Of a stretch of DNA of 64,000 bases, positions 35,979-45,581 are shown piece by piece. Positions within the stretch are counted from its first letter, which is position 1. Each line of letters opens with the position of its first letter. A model generated the notes under the pieces. The model was not told the origin of the DNA. It ran no database searches and saw only the letters and a program-made list of their open reading frames with translations. Source of the DNA: CAUTYU01 sp963545205 (GTDB lineage Bacteria > Desulfobacterota > Desulfovibrionia > Desulfovibrionales > Desulfomicrobiaceae); assembly GCA_963545205.1 (NCBI GenBank), contig CAUUHW010000011.1, positions 1 to 64,000 of the forward strand. Direction: 5' to 3'. The position numbers were made by a program, and so were the translations under genes.

Positions 35979-37475
35979 ATGCAAGGTGTAATAGACGGGA
36001 TGTGTATGGCCTTTAAGTTAAATGCATTATTCGCAACAGCTTCTGGAGTATCTCTTGGTATAATATTTGGTTGTTTGCCTGGACTTACTGCAGCTATGGG
36101 CATTGCCTTGCTGATTCCTTTGTCATTTGGGATGCCTCCGGTTGATGCCTTTGCAATGCTTTTGGGGATGTATGTCGGAGCAATTTATGGAGGGTCTATT
36201 TCTGCTATTTTAATAGGTACACCAGGAACTGTTGCAGCAGCAGCGACCACATTTGAAGGGCCTAAACTTACAGCAAAAGGGCAGTCACGGAAAGCTCTTG
36301 AAATGGCAACGGTTGCGTCTTTTTGGGGAGGAATTGTCAGTGCAATATTTCTTATAACTTGTTCTCCGATACTTGCTAGCATTGCTATGGCATTTGGTCC
36401 TGCGGAGTATTTTGCTCTGGCTCTTTTTGCATTAACTGTTGTTGCGACGTTGTCTTCAGGCAATATCCTCAAGGGGATGATCGCAACGTGTATTGGTCTG
36501 TACTTAGCTTCAATCGGCATAGACCCCGTTTCAGGATGTTTCAGGAACACTTTTGAGATCACGCAGCTTATCAATGGAATCTCTTTAGTCCCGGCTTTGG
36601 TTGGCTTATTTGCAGTTTCACAGGTATTATTTTCTTTAGAAAATATTTTCAAAGGTGTATCCCAGTTTATAAGCACTCAGGCTATTTCCGCAGAAGGACT
36701 TACGTGGAAGGAAATCTGGGAAAACCGCATCAATCTTTTACGGTCTGCAATTATTGGTACATTTATCGGGATTGTGCCAGCTACTGGGCCGAGTGCAGCG
36801 ACATTTATTGCCTATGGTGAGGCCAAACGCTTTTCCAAAGAGCCAGAAAAATTTGGAACAGGTGTTCTTGAAGGGATTGCTGCCACGGAGAGCTCTAACA
36901 ATGGCGTGACTGGTGGAGCCCTGATTCCCATGATGACACTCGGCATTCCTGGTGATGTCCTGACAGCGATTATGTTGGGGGCGTTAATGATTCAAGGCTT
37001 AACTCCTGGTCCTTTATTATTTCAAAATCACAGCGAAACGGTTATTGGCATATTTGCAAGTTTTTTTGTTGCAAATATTTTTATGCTGCTTATCGGTTTT
37101 GTCGCAGTACGGATCCTTGGCCGGATTATCACTATTTCTACAGCGATTCTTATGCCTGTTGTACTTGTATTGTGTGCTATTGGAAGTTATGCAACTAACA
37201 ATTCGGCATTTGATCTTCTTGTCATGGCAATTTTTGGTTTTATTGGTTATTTGATGATTAAAGTAAATATTCCTCAACCTCCTCTATTACTAGCTATGAT
37301 TTTGGGGCCATTGGTAGAGTCAAATTTTCGCCGTGCACTTTCTGTTTCTAGAAATGACTTAAGTATATTTTTTGAGAGTTATATCTCTTGTGGTATATTA
37401 CTTGTTACAGTAATGGTGGTTGTTAAAGGTGTTTTAGATGAATATAAAAAAAGAAAAAAAATAAAACAGGCGTAA
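35979..37475 (+). CDS. TctA-type large permease subunit (TTT system 2)
   Basis: 498 aa polytopic. ATG at 35979 follows AGGAGT. Motifs parallel system 1: GIIFGCLPGLTAAMGIALLIPLSFG, YGGSISAILIGTPGT, GTFIGIVPATGPSAATFIAYGEA and LGIPGDVLTAIMLGALMIQGLTPGP. Divergent enough from the copy at 29136-30653 to be a separately acquired transporter rather than a recent duplicate. Gene order here is tctB-tctA-tctC, while system 1 is tctC-tctB-tctA. Confidence 0.93.
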   Translation: MQGVIDGMCMAFKLNALFATASGVSLGIIFGCLPGLTAAMGIALLIPLSFGMPPVDAFAMLLGMYVGAIYGGSISAILIGTPGTVAAAATTFEGPKLTAKGQSRKALEMATVASFWGGIVSAIFLITCSPILASIAMAFGPAEYFALALFALTVVATLSSGNILKGMIATCIGLYLASIGIDPVSGCFRNTFEITQLINGISLVPALVGLFAVSQVLFSLENIFKGVSQFISTQAISAEGLTWKEIWENRINLLRSAIIGTFIGIVPATGPSAATFIAYGEAKRFSKEPEKFGTGVLEGIAATESSNNGVTGGALIPMMTLGIPGDVLTAIMLGALMIQGLTPGPLLFQNHSETVIGIFASFFVANIFMLLIGFVAVRILGRIITISTAILMPVVLVLCAIGSYATNNSAFDLLVMAIFGFIGYLMIKVNIPQPPLLLAMILGPLVESNFRRALSVSRNDLSIFFESYISCGILLVTVMVVVKGVLDEYKKRKKIKQA

Positions 37476-37500
37476 AATTATATTTTAGGAGGATAATAGT

Positions 37501-38469
37501 ATGAATAAGGTGAGGTGTGTCATTTCAATTTTTGTGATAACATTAGGGCTATGTTTGATACAACCAGTGAGTGCTGCTAAATTTCCTTCTCGGCCTATTA
37601 ATCTTATCATGCCTTTTGGTGTAGGAAACGCCCCTGATGCAATGGCCAGAATTATTGGAGAATATTTGCAAAAAAAACATAATATTACACTTGTTATTGT
37701 GAGTAAACCTGGGGGAGGGGGTGTTCCTGCCATGATGGATGTCATCCATTCTCAACCGAATGGATATACGCTGAGTCTAACCTCAGCAAACGTCTTGACG
37801 GTATTGCCGCAATACAAAAACGTAGGCTTTACCTACTCTGATTTGGCGCATGTGGCTCAGCTAACCACTTTTACCATGGGGTGGGCTGTACATGTGGATT
37901 CAGGAATCACGAGCATTGAAGAGTTGATGAAAAAGGCAGAGGAAAATCCTGGAAAATATACTCTTGCAAGTCCAGGTGCTTTTAGTGGGCAACGTTTTTT
38001 TCATAATGCCCTTATGAAACATTTTCCCAAAGCGGATTTTCCTTATGTTGCTTACGATAGTGGAGCAGAAGTTGTAGCTGCTCTTCTTGGTAAACACGTT
38101 TCTGTTGGCTTTACTCCAATACAAAATTTTATACCGCATAAAGATCTCCGCATTATTGCTGTGAGTAGCGCACAACGCTCTCCACAAGTTCCTGATGCTC
38201 AGACGTTTGTAGAGGTACTGGGTAAAGATTTTGTATACGATTCTATCTATGGTATTGTAGCTTCCAAGAAAACACCGAGCAGTGTTTTGAAACAGCTGGA
38301 AGAGTTATTTGCAGAAGCGTTGAGAGATCCTGAAGTACAGCAGCGTTTTAAGAAAGTTGGAGTCGTGCCAAGTTTTTTGCCAGGATCTGGATTCACGCGG
38401 GTACTGGGTGCCTACTCTGCATTATTCGAAGAGCCAATACGCCAAGCCCGTGAAGCTGCTAAGAAATAA
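37501..38469 (+). CDS. TctC-type periplasmic substrate-binding protein (TTT system 2)
   Basis: 322 aa with signal peptide ending at PVSAAKFP and the family start FPSRPINLIMPFGVGNAPDAMAR. AGGAGG ribosome site 25 bases after the tctA stop. Binds an unidentified carboxylate. A terminator follows at 38599. Confidence 0.9.
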   Translation: MNKVRCVISIFVITLGLCLIQPVSAAKFPSRPINLIMPFGVGNAPDAMARIIGEYLQKKHNITLVIVSKPGGGGVPAMMDVIHSQPNGYTLSLTSANVLTVLPQYKNVGFTYSDLAHVAQLTTFTMGWAVHVDSGITSIEELMKKAEENPGKYTLASPGAFSGQRFFHNALMKHFPKADFPYVAYDSGAEVVAALLGKHVSVGFTPIQNFIPHKDLRIIAVSSAQRSPQVPDAQTFVEVLGKDFVYDSIYGIVASKKTPSSVLKQLEELFAEALRDPEVQQRFKKVGVVPSFLPGSGFTRVLGAYSALFEEPIRQAREAAKK

Positions 38470-38598
38470 AATATATCTTTTCTTATCGTTAAAGGAATTA
38501 TAAACACGCCTGTATAGCTGCGCAATAAACAAAGAGTTGTTTCGATTTTTGGGTCTCTATTGTCTAGCCATCCTCTGGAAGACCTGAAAAAAACCTTG

Positions 38599-38635
38599 AA
38601 AGCCGACGTATCATTTGGAGAGACGTCGGCTTTTT
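38599..38635 (+). terminator. Terminator after TTT system 2
   Basis: AAAGCCGACGT and ACGTCGGCTTT form a strong stem around a 13-base loop, followed by T5. It is 130 bases past the tctC stop. I see nothing else in the 370-base gap up to 38842 apart from that gene's leader. Confidence 0.8.
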
Positions 38636-38841
38636 CTCGACTGGTAACTTCTGCTGCAGAAAAGATCTAACGCAAGATATACTGATAATATGCTCGGCAG
38701 GGCCCAAAAGGATTAAAAAAAGAAAACGGTTTTTCCTGTATGGTTCAGGTCAAGTATGATTTTTTGCCATATGAGTTGACAGTTTTTTTTTTCTGTTTCA
38801 CAGACAAGAAGCAGGATAATAGGATAAGAGGAGATGAATCC

Positions 38842-39078
38842 ATGATTCGGCGTTATTGTGATATTTGTAATACGGAAATTCGGAGTATCCGCGAGGGAAC
38901 ATATGACGACAGCTTCACTCTGATCATAAAAGACCCGTCCTGCCTGAGCCGGCTTGGCGGGCAGTCAGGAGAACAGCAGCCGGCTTTTTCTATTCAGATC
39001 AGAAATTGCAATAATCGGGACGTATGCAAAAAATGTCTGGGAGAGCTTTTAGCCCTGGAATTTTCAAATTCAAGATAG
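38842..39078 (+). CDS. Small hypothetical protein with two CxxC pairs (zinc-ribbon-like)
   Basis: 78 aa. ATG at 38842 is preceded by GAGGAGAT; longer in-frame starts lack a ribosome site and would add an improbable Phe-rich leader. CDIC near the N-terminus and CKKC near the C-terminus suggest a metal-binding knuckle. No family recognised. The stop codon is followed within a base by a run of ten G (39080-39089). Confidence 0.6.
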   Translation: MIRRYCDICNTEIRSIREGTYDDSFTLIIKDPSCLSRLGGQSGEQQPAFSIQIRNCNNRDVCKKCLGELLALEFSNSR

Positions 39079-39149
39079 TGGGGGGGGGGTGAACTTTGGT
39101 AAAATTTCTTGAATCGGGGCTGTCACTTATCTTCAACATTCCTGCATAT

Positions 39150-40520
39150 CTACAATTTTGAAGTTGTTTTTTTTGAATCTCTTTTTACTGTGTACATCGT
39201 TTTCCGCCACGCAGATATAATCATGCAGTTTTATATGCCGTATCGGAAGACCGTAAGAGTATCCTTGAGAGACCGAATATCCGACACCTGGGAATAGGGA
39301 TGTGGTACACGTTTTTGCGATACCTGTTCCTGAATCTCTCGGGTGACCTCCTTGACCTCTTCGCGCGTGAGGTCTTTGCAGATAATGAGAAACTCGTCAC
39401 CGCCGAAATGCGAGCAGAAGATGTCTTTACTCTTCTGGATTTTTTTCAGGACATCGGGCAGCATAACGATACATTCATCACCGACTTGATGGCCGTAGTG
39501 GTCATTAACGGCTTTGAAAAAGTTAATATCAATGTTGCTGACCGAGAGCGGGGTTCGATTGTTGCAAGCCTCTTCAAATATTTCCTCAAAATAACGGTTC
39601 AGGCCAAAACGGTTTGCCAGTCCCGTCAGCTGATCGATTTCGGATTACTTGCGCAGCATTCCTTTTTCCCTGAGAGAGTCGGCCAGAAGGTTGATTCCCA
39701 TGGCCAGCTTCCCCATTTCATCGTTCGTGGAGGCTTCGAGCGGTTCGTCTGGAATATCCCCTTTTTTAAGGAGCGTTAGGTGGTTCAAGATGTTGTGGTT
39801 CATGGTAAACCAAGGATTGACGGATATGAAAAGAATCCTGCCGAGCAGGAAAATCGTTGCAACAATACGGAGCAGCATTATGTGGCTAATCTCTGTTATG
39901 TGCTGATGCAGTTCTAAAATATGCCGCCCGATAACGATTACTCCGATAACCTTCCCGGCCTTGTTTTTCAGAGTGTCATAGTGGCAATAAATCAAGCCTC
40001 TGGCGAGCATTAGCCTCGCCTTTATACGAACCATTTTCATCAAGGATGTCTGCCACGTGCTTGTCGATATGGGGGCCTACAATAGATTGCCCGGCAGAAT
40101 TTTCGTGCTGCCGGCAACGCGCAGGAAATGCTCCTCATGGTAACCGTGTTGTGTAGGGGTGCCTTTTACTGCGGAGAGCCTTTCATCGCTGCATTTGATG
40201 AACACATAAGAGAGCGTGCCTGTCTTGCGTTCGTGTTCCAGGAAAGGAGTCAGATTCGCTTTCTCCTCCGTCCCGTCGCCAAAGGACATCTCCCGGATAA
40301 ATGGTATTGGATTTGATGTGCCGGTCTCCGTTGCCAATCAAGTCCTCAATATAGTTAATATCCGCAGCCAGCCTGTCTGCGATCAGGGTCTCCTCCATTG
40401 GGGTCACGACATTCAGAACATTCCGTAACACAATGCAATTATCAAGAAGTTGAAGGGGATGAATATGACGCCGTACTTAAAACGAATGCTTTTGTTTTGC
40501 AAAAATTTCAGGGAAAGCAT
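39150..40520 (-). pseudogene. Decayed diguanylate cyclase (Cache sensor, HAMP, GGDEF)
   Basis: Read on the minus strand. An ATG at 40520 opens with a membrane segment that hits a stop near 40411. The Cache-like periplasmic part continues in two other frames (pieces at about 40431-40290 and 40337-40040). A second membrane helix and HAMP region follow (about 39990-39650). An in-frame TAA at 39645-39647 interrupts the join to the GGDEF domain (SEIDQLTGLANRFGLNRYF, then FGGDEFLIICK), and a further stop at 39231-39233 precedes the last recognisable helix (TMYTVKRDSKK). At least two nonsense mutations and several frameshifts make it non-functional as a full-length protein. It was a membrane sensor making c-di-GMP. 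Confidence 0.85.
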
Positions 40521-40536
40521 GATTAAAATTTTTTCT

Positions 40537-40553
40537 CCCCGCCTCTGGCGGGG
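40537..40553 (-). terminator. Hairpin after gdhA
   Basis: CCCCGCC-TCT-GGCGGGG, a perfect 7-bp GC stem directly after the gdhA stop on the minus strand. It is followed by AGAAAAAATTTT rather than a clean T run, so the strength is uncertain. Confidence 0.5.
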
Positions 40554-40565
40554 GATTGGAGTTTG

Positions 40566-41912
40566 TTAAATAACGCCTTGGGCCAGCATGGCCTCCGCTA
40601 CTTTGAGAAAGCCGCTGATATTGGCGCCCATGACATAATTGTGTGGTTTGCCGTAGGTCTGGGCCGTATCCAGACAGGTTTTGTGAATGGTTTGCATGAT
40701 TGTTTTCAGGCGCTGGTCAACTTCCTGGGCCGTCCATGACAGGCGCATGCTGTTTTGTGACATTTCTAGGCCGGAGACAGCCACGCCACCGGCATTGGCT
40801 GCCTTGGCCGGACCAAAAAGAACGCCTTGTTCCTGAAAAATGTTTATGCCGTCCGGCGTGGTCGGCATGTTGGCGCCCTCACACACGACCTGAATACCAT
40901 TTTTGACCAGATTCTGGGCGTCAAGCTCGTTAATCTCATTTTGCGTGGCGCACGGAAAAGCGCAGTCTGCTTTATGGTTCCACAGCGGATTGCTCCGACG
41001 GCCAGCCTCAACAGGAGTATACACCGTTTGCGGGTATTTCTTTGCGTATTCTTCAACCCGGCCGCGGCGCACATTTTTCAGCTCCATGAGATAAGCCAGT
41101 TTTTCGGCGTCAACCCCCTGTTCATCAAAAATGTAACCGGAAGAATCGGAAAAGGTCAGCGGTTTGCAACCAAGCTGAATGAGTTTTTGCATGGCAAACT
41201 GCGCAACATTGCCTGAACCAGAAACCAGTGCTGTGCGGCCGCTGAGGTCTTTACCTTTTGTGCCCAGCATTTCAGCGGCAAAATAGGACACGCCGTAACC
41301 TGTGGCTTCCGGCCTGATGAGACTCCCGCCCCAGGCCACGCCTTTTCCGGTCAGCACGCCGGTAAATTCGTTTTTCAGCTTTTTATACGTGCCAAAAAGA
41401 TAGCCGACTTCACGGGCTCCAACGCCGATATCTCCTGCCGGAACGTCCGTGTTCGGGCCGATATGCCGGTACAGTTCGCTCATAAAGTTCTGGCAGAAAC
41501 GCAGGATTTCATTATCTGATTTGCCTTTGGGGTCAAAATCCGCGCCGCCCTTTCCGCCGCCCATGGGCAGGGTGGTCAGGGCGTTTTTGAAGACCTGTTC
41601 AAAGGCCAGAAATTTTAAAATGCTGAGGTTGACAGACGGATGAAAGCGCAAGCCGCCCTTGTAAGGGCCAATGGCACTGTTCATCTGGATACGAAATCCC
41701 CGGTTGACCTGCACTTCGCCTTTGTCATCCACCCAGGGAACCCGAAACAGAATCACCCTTTCCGGTTCAACAATCCGGTCAATAATTTTGGCCTTACGGT
41801 ATTGCGGATTGCGTTCCAGAGCCGGTTCAATCGACTCAAGCACTTTGCTGACCGCCTGATGAAATTCCGGTTCATGCGGATCTCTCTGCTTTACGGTATC
41901 AATGAGCTGCAT
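40566..41912 (-). CDS. gdhA: NADP-type glutamate dehydrogenase
   Basis: 448 aa hexameric-type enzyme making glutamate from 2-oxoglutarate and ammonia. Conserved blocks: GPYKGGLRFHPSVNLSILKFLAFEQ with the substrate-binding Lys, LPMGGGKGGADFDPKGKSDNE with the catalytic Lys, PAGDIGVGAREVGYLFG, and the Rossmann stretch GSGNVAQFA. Length and motifs match the GdhA group of bacteria. ATG at 41912 with GGAGGCG ahead. Monocistronic; the region between it and tRNA-Phe (41913-42125) shows nothing I can identify. Confidence 0.96.
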   Translation of the reverse strand: MQLIDTVKQRDPHEPEFHQAVSKVLESIEPALERNPQYRKAKIIDRIVEPERVILFRVPWVDDKGEVQVNRGFRIQMNSAIGPYKGGLRFHPSVNLSILKFLAFEQVFKNALTTLPMGGGKGGADFDPKGKSDNEILRFCQNFMSELYRHIGPNTDVPAGDIGVGAREVGYLFGTYKKLKNEFTGVLTGKGVAWGGSLIRPEATGYGVSYFAAEMLGTKGKDLSGRTALVSGSGNVAQFAMQKLIQLGCKPLTFSDSSGYIFDEQGVDAEKLAYLMELKNVRRGRVEEYAKKYPQTVYTPVEAGRRSNPLWNHKADCAFPCATQNEINELDAQNLVKNGIQVVCEGANMPTTPDGINIFQEQGVLFGPAKAANAGGVAVSGLEMSQNSMRLSWTAQEVDQRLKTIMQTIHKTCLDTAQTYGKPHNYVMGANISGFLKVAEAMLAQGVI

Positions 41913-42125
41913 ATGCGCCTCCAGGTTGTAGAAAAGAATTTACAGGCCAACATGGCCAAAACTGGAGAGCAAAAATATCAGGATGCAAAAACAAGGTCAA
42001 TTGGAAAACAAAAGTCAAAGAGGTTCTTGGAGAAAATAAATAAAAAATTCCAGAAAGATGTGGCCTGAAAGTTCAGAAGAGCAGCATGGAAGATGGAATG
42101 GAATGCGCACTGAAGGGATGTCTTG

Positions 42126-42201
42126 TGGTGCCGAGGGACAGAATCGAACTGCCGACACGGAGATTTTCAGTCTCCTGCTCTACCGACTGAGCTACCTCGG
42201 C
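42126..42201 (-). tRNA. tRNA-Phe (anticodon GAA)
   Basis: 76-nt cloverleaf on the minus strand: acceptor GCCGAGG / CCTCGGC (with A73), anticodon stem GGAGA / TCTCC around a loop with GAA, T arm GTTCGATTC and an encoded CCA. Confidence 0.95.
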
Positions 42202-42337
42202 TCTCCTCAAAGACAAGAATTGTTACTATGGAAATTCGGAAAGGAAAGCAAGCTTTTTTTCCACTTTTTTTAAAGTCCGCGGCGCAGGTCTTTGTGGAGC
42301 GGTTTCCTGTATTTTTTCATGACCCAAAAAGAAATGC

Positions 42338-42365
42338 TTGACAATTCAGATTTGGAGTGTATATT
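42338..42365 (+). promoter_or_regulatory. Sigma-70-type promoter upstream of decayed gene and SapC/T1SS genes
   Basis: TTGACA at 42338-42343 and TATATT at 42360-42365 with a 16-bp spacer. It now faces a 680-base stretch of decayed sequence before SapC and may still drive the secretion genes. Confidence 0.6.
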
Positions 42366-42489
42366 TCTTCGGTTCGTATTCGGAGCCATTTTGTTCGAGA
42401 GAAAAAGATACAGTGGTGAGCTTCGGTTTCGTATGCCGGTTTCTTTGCACTGAGAACTGGCCCGGCAGGCAAGTCTGGAAGGAGTGTCC

Positions 42490-42934
42490 TTGAATACCTA
42501 TCTGCTCTGTTTTATCAGTCAGAGCTGTGGTGCCGCGCAGTTTTTCAGGCTGAGGTCTTGCCGGAATCTGCTGCAGATATCCTGCTGGTTGGGACGACAG
42601 AACAGACCTGCCGTTCTGGCTCCTCGTTGTTGATTATTGAACAGCCTCAGGTCAGGCAGTAATCGTGTTATCTGTTTTTCACGCGGTCTTATGCGCCGAT
42701 GTCCTGACAGATTCCCGCAGTGGTCAGGTCAGTTATATCCCTTGATTGATACCCTGAACACGCCTCATGTTCCCGTCTGTCACGGGCATATGCCGGTATG
42801 CTGTGTCAGGGCGGAGCGGATAAAAAAGAGGAGCTGCGGCTTGATGTTGTTGGGCCGGATTCAACAGCGATCAATCTGAAAACCTTTGAAGCCGTGTTTA
42901 GTGGCAGTGTCCAGAATTTTAATCCAGCTTGAAG
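42490..42934 (+). pseudogene. Remains of an unidentified decayed gene
   Basis: The stretch between tRNA-Phe and SapC (42202-43048) has no intact gene, but codon-like pieces appear in all three plus frames: one of about 57 codons ending with a stop near 42662 (LLVGTTEQT), one with CADVLTDSRSGQVSYI near 42690-42740, one with YPLIDTLNTPHVPV near 42740-42780 and one ending LRLDVVGPDSTAINLKTFEAV near 42840-42930. Order and frame changes look like a degraded coding sequence. I cannot name the parent family with confidence. Confidence 0.4.
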
Positions 42935-43048
42935 ATATTCCAGGGCGGGGAACACCGGATTTTATGCAGCACCCGTGCCGGGGACAAGTAGCAGTCTTTG
43001 GATGCCTTGCCTGTTTTTGTGCAACTTTATAACTTCATAGGGAAAAAT

Positions 43049-43777
43049 ATGTTTATCAACCCACAGCCTTTAGACAAAAAAAATGATGTGGACCTGTGCA
43101 TCCTGCCTCGCGAAGATTTTGCCTTTTGTAAGGATCAGCTTTCAGCCTTGGTGGGTTTGAGTGAGATCCTGCCCTGCTCCAGGGAATTGCCTGTGCTTTT
43201 CAGTAAATTTGAAGATACCTTTTCGCCTATTGTGCTGCTGGGAACACCCGCTTCCGGGAATATGGTCCTTGAAGACGGCCGGTGGAACGCTGGCTATATT
43301 CCGGCTGTTTTTCGGGCCTATCCTTTTTTGCTTTTGCAGATTGATAATGAGCAAAAACAGTTAACTATTGGCGTGGACAGAGATTGTTCCCTGCTTTCAA
43401 CTGAAGACGGGGAAGCGCTTTTTAATGCCGAGGGGGAAGCAAGTGATATTCTGCTCAGTGCCGGTCAGATGCTGAGTTCCATTCGGGCCGATCAACAGCG
43501 GGCGGCATTGCTTGGTTCGTATCTGGCCTCTAAAAATTTGCTTGTGCCTTTTTCCATAACTGCGAACGCGGGTGGCGAACAGGCGCAGCCCCAGGTTTTT
43601 TCTTTTGACGGACTGTATTTTGTGGAAGAAAAAAGCCTGGCCCAGCTTGCGGACGAGGATTTTCTGTTCCTGAAAAATGAGGGGGCACTTCCCTTTCTTT
43701 ATGCCCATATCTTTTCTTTGTCCCGCATTGGCCGTGTGTTCCGGACGTTGCCACCATCTGAAAGTGTGCCGCAATAA
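43049..43777 (+). CDS. SapC family protein
   Basis: 242 aa, no signal peptide. Resembles the SapC family, first named in Campylobacter fetus surface-layer loci and often found beside type I secretion genes; conserved features include DGRWNAGYIPAVFRAYPF and the C-terminal FLYAHIFSLSRIGRV. ATG at 43049 has a modest AGGGA site; the frame is open upstream to 42998. Followed at 98 bases by the second type I secretion ATPase, so I infer a role in handling or assembling its substrate. Confidence 0.8.
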   Translation: MFINPQPLDKKNDVDLCILPREDFAFCKDQLSALVGLSEILPCSRELPVLFSKFEDTFSPIVLLGTPASGNMVLEDGRWNAGYIPAVFRAYPFLLLQIDNEQKQLTIGVDRDCSLLSTEDGEALFNAEGEASDILLSAGQMLSSIRADQQRAALLGSYLASKNLLVPFSITANAGGEQAQPQVFSFDGLYFVEEKSLAQLADEDFLFLKNEGALPFLYAHIFSLSRIGRVFRTLPPSESVPQ

Positions 43778-43874
43778 TGTTGGCTTTTTTCGGTGGGTAG
43801 CGGAAAGATGCCAACGGAAGAGGTTGTGGGTGTGGAAGACGGTGAAGCTGATTTGAAACAATAAGGATTTTTGA

Positions 43875-45581
43875 ATGAAAAGTTTTCTAGGTGTCTGGAA
43901 GAAACATTTGGCGTACGCAGCTTTTTTCAGCATGTTCATCAATATGTTCCAGCTTACATTTTCAATTTATATGTTGCTGATCTACGATAAGGTCTTGACG
44001 AGCTACAGCGTTTCAACCCTGATCGTGATTACGGTCATTGCCGTTGCCTGTCTGGTTGTCATGGCCATGCTGGAGGTTGTGCGTTCCCGGCTTCTGGTAC
44101 GTATGAGTGTGTCGATGGATAAGACCATGAGTCCCAGCGTGCTGGCCGGAATGATTCGCAAGGCCGCTTTTGGGGGAGAACAGAGTAAGGCAAACCTGCG
44201 TGATGTGATGACCATGCGGCAATATTTGGCAGGGAATGCTATTTTTGCCTTTTTTGATGCCCCCTGGATGCCGATTTTTATTCTTTTGATTTTTGTGCTG
44301 CATCCATTGCTTGGTATGGTCGCGGTGTGTGGTGGTATCTGTATTTTTATTTCCGGCGTGTTGCAGGATAAGCTGTCACGCAAACCTCTTGGCACGGCGA
44401 ATCAGATTTCCGCCCAGTCCCAGGAACTGGTGGGGCTTGGCATACGAAATGCTGAGGCTGTGCGTTCTATGGGTATGGTTGGTGCCTTGACAGAGCGCTG
44501 GCATCGACTGAATGACAATGTTATCCAGTTGCAAACTCATGCCAGCCGTAACGCAGGGGGTATTCAGGCTTTTACCAGTGGTCTGCGTATGTTTATGCAG
44601 GTCGCGATTTACGGAGTTGGCGCCTGGCTGACCCTGCAGGGAAAATCAACTCCCGGAGTCATGATTGCCGCTTCAATTATCATGGGCCGGGCTCTGGCTC
44701 CAATTCAGCAGGGTATGGCTGCTTATAAGCAGACAGCGGATGCTATTGGTGCCTATCGCCGGCTGAAAGAGCATTTTTCGGAGCCCCGGGAAAAGGAATC
44801 CATGGAACTGCCTGATCCGGAAGGAGAATTGCTTTGTGAAGGGGTCAGCCTGGGTTTTCCCGGAAAAGGGTATTTACTGCAAGGTGTGCAGTTTGGGCTG
44901 GCCGCTGGTGAATCTATGGGCCTGATTGGCCCCAGTGCGGCAGGAAAAACAACACTTTGTCGTTTATTGATTGGTCTTTGGCCGCCAAGTGCAGGCACTG
45001 TACGCCTGGACGGAGCTGATATTTTTGCCTGGAATCAGGAACGGCTCGGCAAGTTTATTGGCTATCTTCCACAGGACGTTGAACTTTTTAGTGGGACTGT
45101 CGCGGAAAACATCGGTCGTTTTGATACTGGTTTTCCTGACAAGATTGTCGAGGCCGCGAAAAAAGCCGGTGCGCATGAATTGATTTTGCATCTGCCTGAC
45201 GGTTACGACACGAAGATTGGAGTTGGCGGTGCGGCTCTGTCTGGTGGGCAACGGCAGCGTATCGGTCTGGCCCGCGCCTTATATGGTAATCCTAAACTGA
45301 TTATTCTTGATGAGCCCAGCTCGAATCTTGATGAAGCCGGTGAACGGGCCCTGATTGAGGCCCTGGCCCGTTTGAAAGAAGAAAAAACAACAGTTATTGT
45401 TGTTTCTCATAAGATGTCGACATTATCTTCCATGGACAAACTGCTTGTGCTGCAAAGTGGTCGTGTCGTTCATTTTGGGGAGCGGCAGCAGGTTTTGCAG
45501 GCTCTTATGCCGCAAAAAGCGCAGGCTTTTCCTAAACCTGTCGGGGCCATTGTCCAGGCTAAGGGGAATACCAATGCGTAA
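43875..45581 (+). CDS. Type I secretion ABC transporter, PrtD-like (second T1SS)
   Basis: 568 aa. Six-helix membrane domain (about 15-290) without a C39-like domain, then ATPase with Walker A GPSAAGKTT (~352), signature LSGGQRQR (~455), Walker B LIILDEPSSNLD and H-loop VVSHK. This short plan matches PrtD/RsaD-type exporters of proteases or S-layer-like RTX proteins. Start ATG at 43875 after AAGGA. Its stop overlaps the adaptor start by 8 bases. Differs clearly from the 818-aa transporter at 2141-4597. Confidence 0.93.
   Translation: MKSFLGVWKKHLAYAAFFSMFINMFQLTFSIYMLLIYDKVLTSYSVSTLIVITVIAVACLVVMAMLEVVRSRLLVRMSVSMDKTMSPSVLAGMIRKAAFGGEQSKANLRDVMTMRQYLAGNAIFAFFDAPWMPIFILLIFVLHPLLGMVAVCGGICIFISGVLQDKLSRKPLGTANQISAQSQELVGLGIRNAEAVRSMGMVGALTERWHRLNDNVIQLQTHASRNAGGIQAFTSGLRMFMQVAIYGVGAWLTLQGKSTPGVMIAASIIMGRALAPIQQGMAAYKQTADAIGAYRRLKEHFSEPREKESMELPDPEGELLCEGVSLGFPGKGYLLQGVQFGLAAGESMGLIGPSAAGKTTLCRLLIGLWPPSAGTVRLDGADIFAWNQERLGKFIGYLPQDVELFSGTVAENIGRFDTGFPDKIVEAAKKAGAHELILHLPDGYDTKIGVGGAALSGGQRQRIGLARALYGNPKLIILDEPSSNLDEAGERALIEALARLKEEKTTVIVVSHKMSTLSSMDKLLVLQSGRVVHFGERQQVLQALMPQKAQAFPKPVGAIVQAKGNTNA

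Noticed and set aside
42440..42500. GGAAG loop resembling the apical part of bacterial SRP RNA (AGTCTGGAAGGAG)
   Set aside because: The flanking conserved bases of the 4.5S domain (AGCAG side) do not match and I could not build the longer paired stem.
42637..42879. 80-codon open frame in the tRNA-Phe to SapC gap
   Set aside because: Only part of it looks like former coding sequence, and neighbouring fragments are in other frames; treated as part of a decayed gene instead.
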